Source: Chloroflexota bacterium (GTDB lineage: Bacteria > Chloroflexota > Limnocylindria > Limnocylindrales > CSP1-4). From it: a stretch of DNA of 21,057 bases. The stretch's first letter is position 1. Every line of letters starts with the position of its first letter. Below, piece after piece: positions 18,450 through 21,057 of this stretch. A program made the translations under genes and the position numbers. Location of the stretch: NCBI GenBank assembly GCA_021777365.1, contig JAJYDP010000007.1, forward strand, positions 1 through 21,057, given 5' to 3'. The notes under the pieces were generated by a model. That model saw only the letters and a program-made list of their open reading frames with translations. It was not told where the DNA came from and did no database searches.

Positions 18450-19108
18450 CCGATCACCACCAGCTCGTCTCCCCGTTCCACCCGCGCGCCGGGCTCGACG
18501 CGCACCTGCTCGATGGTACCCGCCCGGTGGGCCACCACCTCGTTCTCCATCTTCATCGCCTCCAGGGAGCAGAGGCGGCTGCCCGGTTCCACGGTGTCAC
18601 CCGCGGTCACCCAGACGCGCACGATCCGGCCCGGCAGAGGCGCCCGGACGATCTGGCGCCCTCCTCCTCCGCCGGCGTCGTGGCGCTGCACGCGCTCCCG
18701 GAGGGCCGCCCGACGTGCCGGCTCGAGAATCGCCTCGAAGCGCCAGCCGTCCACGACGGCCTCGACCCGGATGGTACCCGCCGCCTGGCCGTGCTCGGGC
18801 GGCAGCCGGCGGACCGCGCCCACCGGCGAGGCCGGCCGGTTCGCATCGATCGGCAGGTCGACGACGAGGCGCGGGTCGCCCTCCACCGAGATCCGCACCA
18901 TCCCGGACCCGGGGGCGCCGGTGCCGGCGAGGCGGGTGGGCGCGGCTCCGGACCCGTGCGCGCCGGTGCCGGCGACGTGGGTGGGCGCGGCTCCGGCCCG
19001 GGGCCCGGTCGCCTGGCGGCCGGGCCGTTCGGTGGCCCGGGCTTCCTGCCCGCCGGGCGCCGCCGCGGCCCGAGCCCGCTGCCGGTCCGGTCGCGTCACG
19101 CCGGCCAT
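18446..19108 (-). CDS. Biotin carboxyl carrier protein with N-terminal linker (BT-BCCP part of acyl-CoA carboxylase)
   Basis: Carries carboxybiotin between biotin carboxylase and the carboxyltransferase. The 220 residues have three parts. Residues 1-69 form a Pro/Ala/Gly/Arg-rich linker containing a duplicated 15-residue segment. Residues 70-145 (from [15 protein letters not shown]) resemble the biotin-transfer linker region of alpha subunits. The biotinyl domain ends the protein, with Lys186 in EAMKMEN, 34 residues from the C-terminus as is usual. The start is taken as ATG at 19108, overlapping the biotin carboxylase stop by 13 nt. ATG 18901, directly before the conserved part, is an alternative. 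The downstream mutase start overlaps its stop (ATGA). Confidence 0.85.
18905..18994. repeat. 45-bp tandem duplication inside the carrier-protein linker
   Basis: Two 45-bp units, 18905-18949 and 18950-18994, differ at only a few positions. They are in frame and encode [15 protein letters not shown] followed by [15 protein letters not shown] on the minus strand. This suggests recent linker lengthening by slippage or unequal exchange. Confidence 0.85.
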
Positions 19109-20694
19109 CGGTCGACCGCCTCGCGCCTGGCCGCCTGGACCCATGGATCGACGGCCACCGGGTCCGGGTCCGGGTCCGCTCCGAACCGGGCGAGGTCTCC
19201 GGGCGGAAGGCCGGTGGCCGGCGTCCCATCGCCGGACGAGCCGGTCTCGAGCCCGGCGAGCCACGCCGCGGCGAGCTGCGCCGCCCGTTCCGCGGCCCGG
19301 GCACGGAGCGCCGCGGGCCGCCAGCGGTCGGGCACGAAGGACGTCGAGACGCGGCCGGAGCTGAAGGCGCGATCACCGGCGATCCAGCGATGGAACGGCA
19401 GGGTCGTCTGGATGCCGGTCACCTCGAACTCCTCGAGCGCCCGGCGGAGCCGGGCGATGGCGCCGGGACGATCGGCGGCCACCACCATCAGCTTCGCGAG
19501 CAGCGGGTCGTAGTCGGTCCCCACCACGACTCCCGGCTCGACGCCCGAATCGACCCGCACGCCGGGTCCGGCGGGGACACGCCAGCGGCCGATCGTCCCG
19601 GACACCGGTGCGAACGAGCGACCGGGATCCTCGGCGCTGATCCGCACCTCGATGGCGTGGCGCGACGGGCGCGCGGCGACGCGGGCAGCCGCCAGCACCG
19701 CCCGCGAGAGCGGCTGGCCGGCCGCGATCCTGAGCTGCTCGTGGACGAGGTCGAGGCCGCTGACCAGCTCGGTGACCCCGTGCTCCACCTGCAGCCTGGT
19801 GTTCACCTCCAGGAACCAGAAGTGGCCCTCCGGGTCCAGGAGGAACTCCGCGGTGGCAGCGTTGCGCAGCCCGAACGCGCCCGCCACGGCAACCGCCATC
19901 GCATGCACCTCTCGACGGCGCCGGATGGTCAGACCCGGGGCGGGTGCTTCCTCGACCAGCTTCTGGTGCCGGCGCTGCACCGAGCAGTCGCGCTCGCCGA
20001 GCGCCACCACGTGGCCGTGGGCGTCGCCCAGGAGCTGCACCTCCACGTGCCGCGCACCGTCCACGTAGCGCTCGAGGTAGACCGACCCGTCGCCGAAGGC
20101 GGCCCGTGCCTCCCCGGACGCGGCGATGAGCGCCCCCGGCAGCTCCTTCGGGTCGTCGACCCGTCGCATCCCGCGGCCCCCTCCCCCGGCGGCGGCCTTC
20201 ACCATGAGCGGCCACCCGACGCGCTCCGCCTCGGGGAGCACGGATGCCGCCGCCTCGAGGCTCGCCACGGGCGCCGGCTCCAGCGTGCCCGGCACCACCG
20301 GCACGCCCACCGAGCGCGCGGCGCGCCGCGCAGCGAGCTTGTCGCCCAGCCCGGCCAGGGTCCCGGCCGATGGCCCGACGAAGACGATGCCCGCCTCGTC
20401 ACAGGCCCGAGCCAGTGCCTCCCGCTCCGACAGGAACCCGTAGCCCGGGTGGACGGCCCGGGCACCCGATGCGCGGGCTGCCGACACGATCGCGTCGACG
20501 TTCAGGTAGCTCGCCTCCGCCGACGGGGGACCGATGCGCACCGCGAGGTCGGCTGCCCGCACGTGCGGCGCGGCGGTGTCGGCGTCGCTGTAGACGGCGA
20601 CGGTCTCGCAGCCCAGCTCCCGGCAGGCACGGATGATCCGGACCGCGATCTCGCCCCGGTTCGCAACCAGGACGCGGTCGAAGGGCGGCCTCAT
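19096..20694 (-). CDS. Biotin carboxylase subunit of an acyl-CoA (propionyl-CoA) carboxylase
   Basis: ATP- and bicarbonate-dependent carboxylation of biotin. Residues 1-450 are a full biotin carboxylase: VLVANRGEIAVRIIRA (8-23), HPGYGFLSE (82-90), FVGPSAGTLAGLGDK (105-119), VKAAAGGGGRGMR (165-177), ERDCSVQRRHQKLVEEAPAP (234-253) and FLEVNTRLQVEH (294-305, then GVTE where PVTE is usual). An 80-residue tail follows, ending [17 protein letters not shown], like the start of the linker in fused alpha subunits. The start is ATG at 20694 with GGAGGGGG upstream. The BCCP is encoded separately with a 13-nt overlap. Genes around it (carboxyltransferase, mutase, epimerase) indicate propionyl-CoA as substrate, though acetyl-CoA cannot be excluded. 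Confidence 0.93.
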   Translation of the reverse strand: MRPPFDRVLVANRGEIAVRIIRACRELGCETVAVYSDADTAAPHVRAADLAVRIGPPSAEASYLNVDAIVSAARASGARAVHPGYGFLSEREALARACDEAGIVFVGPSAGTLAGLGDKLAARRAARSVGVPVVPGTLEPAPVASLEAAASVLPEAERVGWPLMVKAAAGGGGRGMRRVDDPKELPGALIAASGEARAAFGDGSVYLERYVDGARHVEVQLLGDAHGHVVALGERDCSVQRRHQKLVEEAPAPGLTIRRRREVHAMAVAVAGAFGLRNAATAEFLLDPEGHFWFLEVNTRLQVEHGVTELVSGLDLVHEQLRIAAGQPLSRAVLAAARVAARPSRHAIEVRISAEDPGRSFAPVSGTIGRWRVPAGPGVRVDSGVEPGVVVGTDYDPLLAKLMVVAADRPGAIARLRRALEEFEVTGIQTTLPFHRWIAGDRAFSSGRVSTSFVPDRWRPAALRARAAERAAQLAAAWLAGLETGSSGDGTPATGLPPGDLARFGADPDPDPVAVDPWVQAARREAVDRWPA

Positions 20695-20969
20695 CGGACC
20701 CCCTCCCCTCGCCGGGGCCCCTGCACCACCACACGTCTTTGCACAAAGACGGGGACACCGGGGGCGCCGACCGACCCCACCGCGGCAGCGCACTCCCGGA
20801 TGCCTCGCCGCGGGATGACCACCCCGCGGATGTCGGCACGTCGCGGCCTCTCGGCGATGCTCGACGCGCCTGCTGCCGCCATGCACGCGAGGCCCTGCAC
20901 CGGCACTCCCCCTGCGCCGGATGCGGCGCAGTGTCCGTGCACAAAGACAACCTGCCGCCGCGCAATCAC
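20691..20969 (-). CDS. Possible small ORF coupled between carboxyltransferase and biotin carboxylase (92 aa)
   Basis: This frame fills the 271-bp gap exactly. Its GTG start overlaps the carboxyltransferase stop (GTGA), and its TGA overlaps the biotin carboxylase start (ATGA). The protein (IARRQVVFVHGHCAASGAGG at residues 2-21) is Val/Ala/Arg/Gly-rich with four Cys and no family I know. Against it: only about 78% of third codon positions are G or C, against about 93% in a neighbouring real gene by hand count; two palindromes lie inside it; and open frames are common in such GC-rich DNA. An acyl-CoA carboxylase epsilon subunit would fit the position, but its usual motif is not visible. Treat as tentative. 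Confidence 0.3.
   Translation of the reverse strand: MIARRQVVFVHGHCAASGAGGVPVQGLACMAAAGASSIAERPRRADIRGVVIPRRGIRECAAAVGSVGAPGVPVFVQRRVVVQGPRRGEGVR
20734..20751. promoter_or_regulatory. 18-bp perfect palindrome, possible operator 1
   Basis: CGTCTTTG-CA-CAAAGACG on the plus strand, with 8-bp perfect arms. It lies 40 bp upstream of the biotin carboxylase start and is AT-rich compared with its surroundings. A related site lies at 20932. As RNA it would also form a hairpin, so a structural role is possible. Confidence 0.6.
20932..20949. promoter_or_regulatory. 18-bp imperfect palindrome, possible operator 2
   Basis: TGTCCGTGCACAAAGACA on the plus strand has symmetry TGTCnnTGnnCAnnGACA, like the site at 20734. 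The two share the 11-mer TGCACAAAGAC in the same orientation. It lies 16 bp past the carboxyltransferase stop. Confidence 0.5.
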
Positions 20970-21057
20970 AGCGGGATGTTGCCGTGCTTGCGCGCCGGGT
21001 TGCGCTCCCGTTTGCCGGCCAGCATCTCGATGGACCGGATGAGGCGCGGGCGCGTCT
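20966..21057 (-). CDS. pccB: Acyl-CoA carboxylase carboxyltransferase (beta) subunit, last 30 residues
   Basis: Only the C-terminus is in the window: TRPRLIRSIEMLAGKRERNP, then ARKHGNIPL and TGA. The ending KHGNIPL preceded by TRPRLIRxxEML is typical of the propionyl-CoA carboxylase beta / AccD5-type carboxyltransferase. It transfers the carboxyl group from carboxybiotin to the acyl-CoA. It lies upstream of biotin carboxylase in the same direction, consistent with one operon. The gene runs off the right edge, and the substrate cannot be told from this fragment. Confidence 0.88.
   Translation of the reverse strand, partial: TRPRLIRSIEMLAGKRERNPARKHGNIPL

Noticed and set aside
20695..20965. 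Promoter for biotin carboxylase inside the spacer
   Set aside because: No hexamer pair near consensus on the minus strand. Readthrough from the carboxyltransferase gene is simpler.

Overview
The window is a GC-rich, densely packed stretch of bacterial chromosome. Nearly every third codon position is G or C, and many neighbouring genes overlap by ATGA, TGATG or GTGA junctions. Gene content and order suggest a Gram-positive-side lineage. A Chloroflexota bacterium of the Limnocylindria type is my best guess, and a deep actinobacterium is the alternative. This rests on protein 'feel' and gene order only, so confidence is low to moderate. No mobile element, CRISPR array, prophage gene or tRNA was seen.

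Region 1 (1-8818, minus strand) is a division and cell-wall (dcw) cluster. Its transcription order is mraZ, rsmH, a 67-residue unknown ORF, an ftsL-like gene, ftsI, murF, mraY, murD and ftsW (cut by the window edge). There is no murE between ftsI and murF. Upstream of mraZ lie a good sigma-70-type promoter and three MraZ boxes spaced exactly 10 bp apart, as expected for autoregulation. MraY, MurF and MurD each carry a substitution in a normally well kept active-site motif.

Region 2 (8819-9862, plus strand) holds a small four-cysteine protein gene, a 16-bp unit repeated three times, and the class A RNase P RNA gene (rnpB). The RNA is closed by a 13-bp P1 helix. The 111 bp between rnpB and the next gene show no clear signal.

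Region 3 (9863-13900, minus strand) is the succinate dehydrogenase operon sdhCDAB, followed by an RNase HI-like gene whose start codon is not canonical. Region 4 (13963-16112, plus strand) is sucCD (succinyl-CoA synthetase), divergent from sdh across a shared promoter region.

Region 5 (16180-21057, minus strand) is an acyl-CoA (probably propionyl-CoA) carboxylase and methylmalonyl-CoA operon. In transcription order it holds the end of a carboxyltransferase beta subunit, a 271-bp spacer with two related 18-bp palindromes, biotin carboxylase, a biotin carrier protein, the methylmalonyl-CoA mutase catalytic chain and methylmalonyl-CoA epimerase. Regions 3-5 together encode most of the route propionyl-CoA -> methylmalonyl-CoA -> succinyl-CoA -> succinate -> fumarate. 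The main missing piece is a B12-binding mutase subunit, which is not in the window.

Most of the window is ordinary core metabolism. The items most worth a second look are the MraZ-box promoter, the small dcw ORF, the paired palindromes and possible ORF near the right edge, the altered Mur and MraY motifs, the repeats before rnpB, and the RNase H start.
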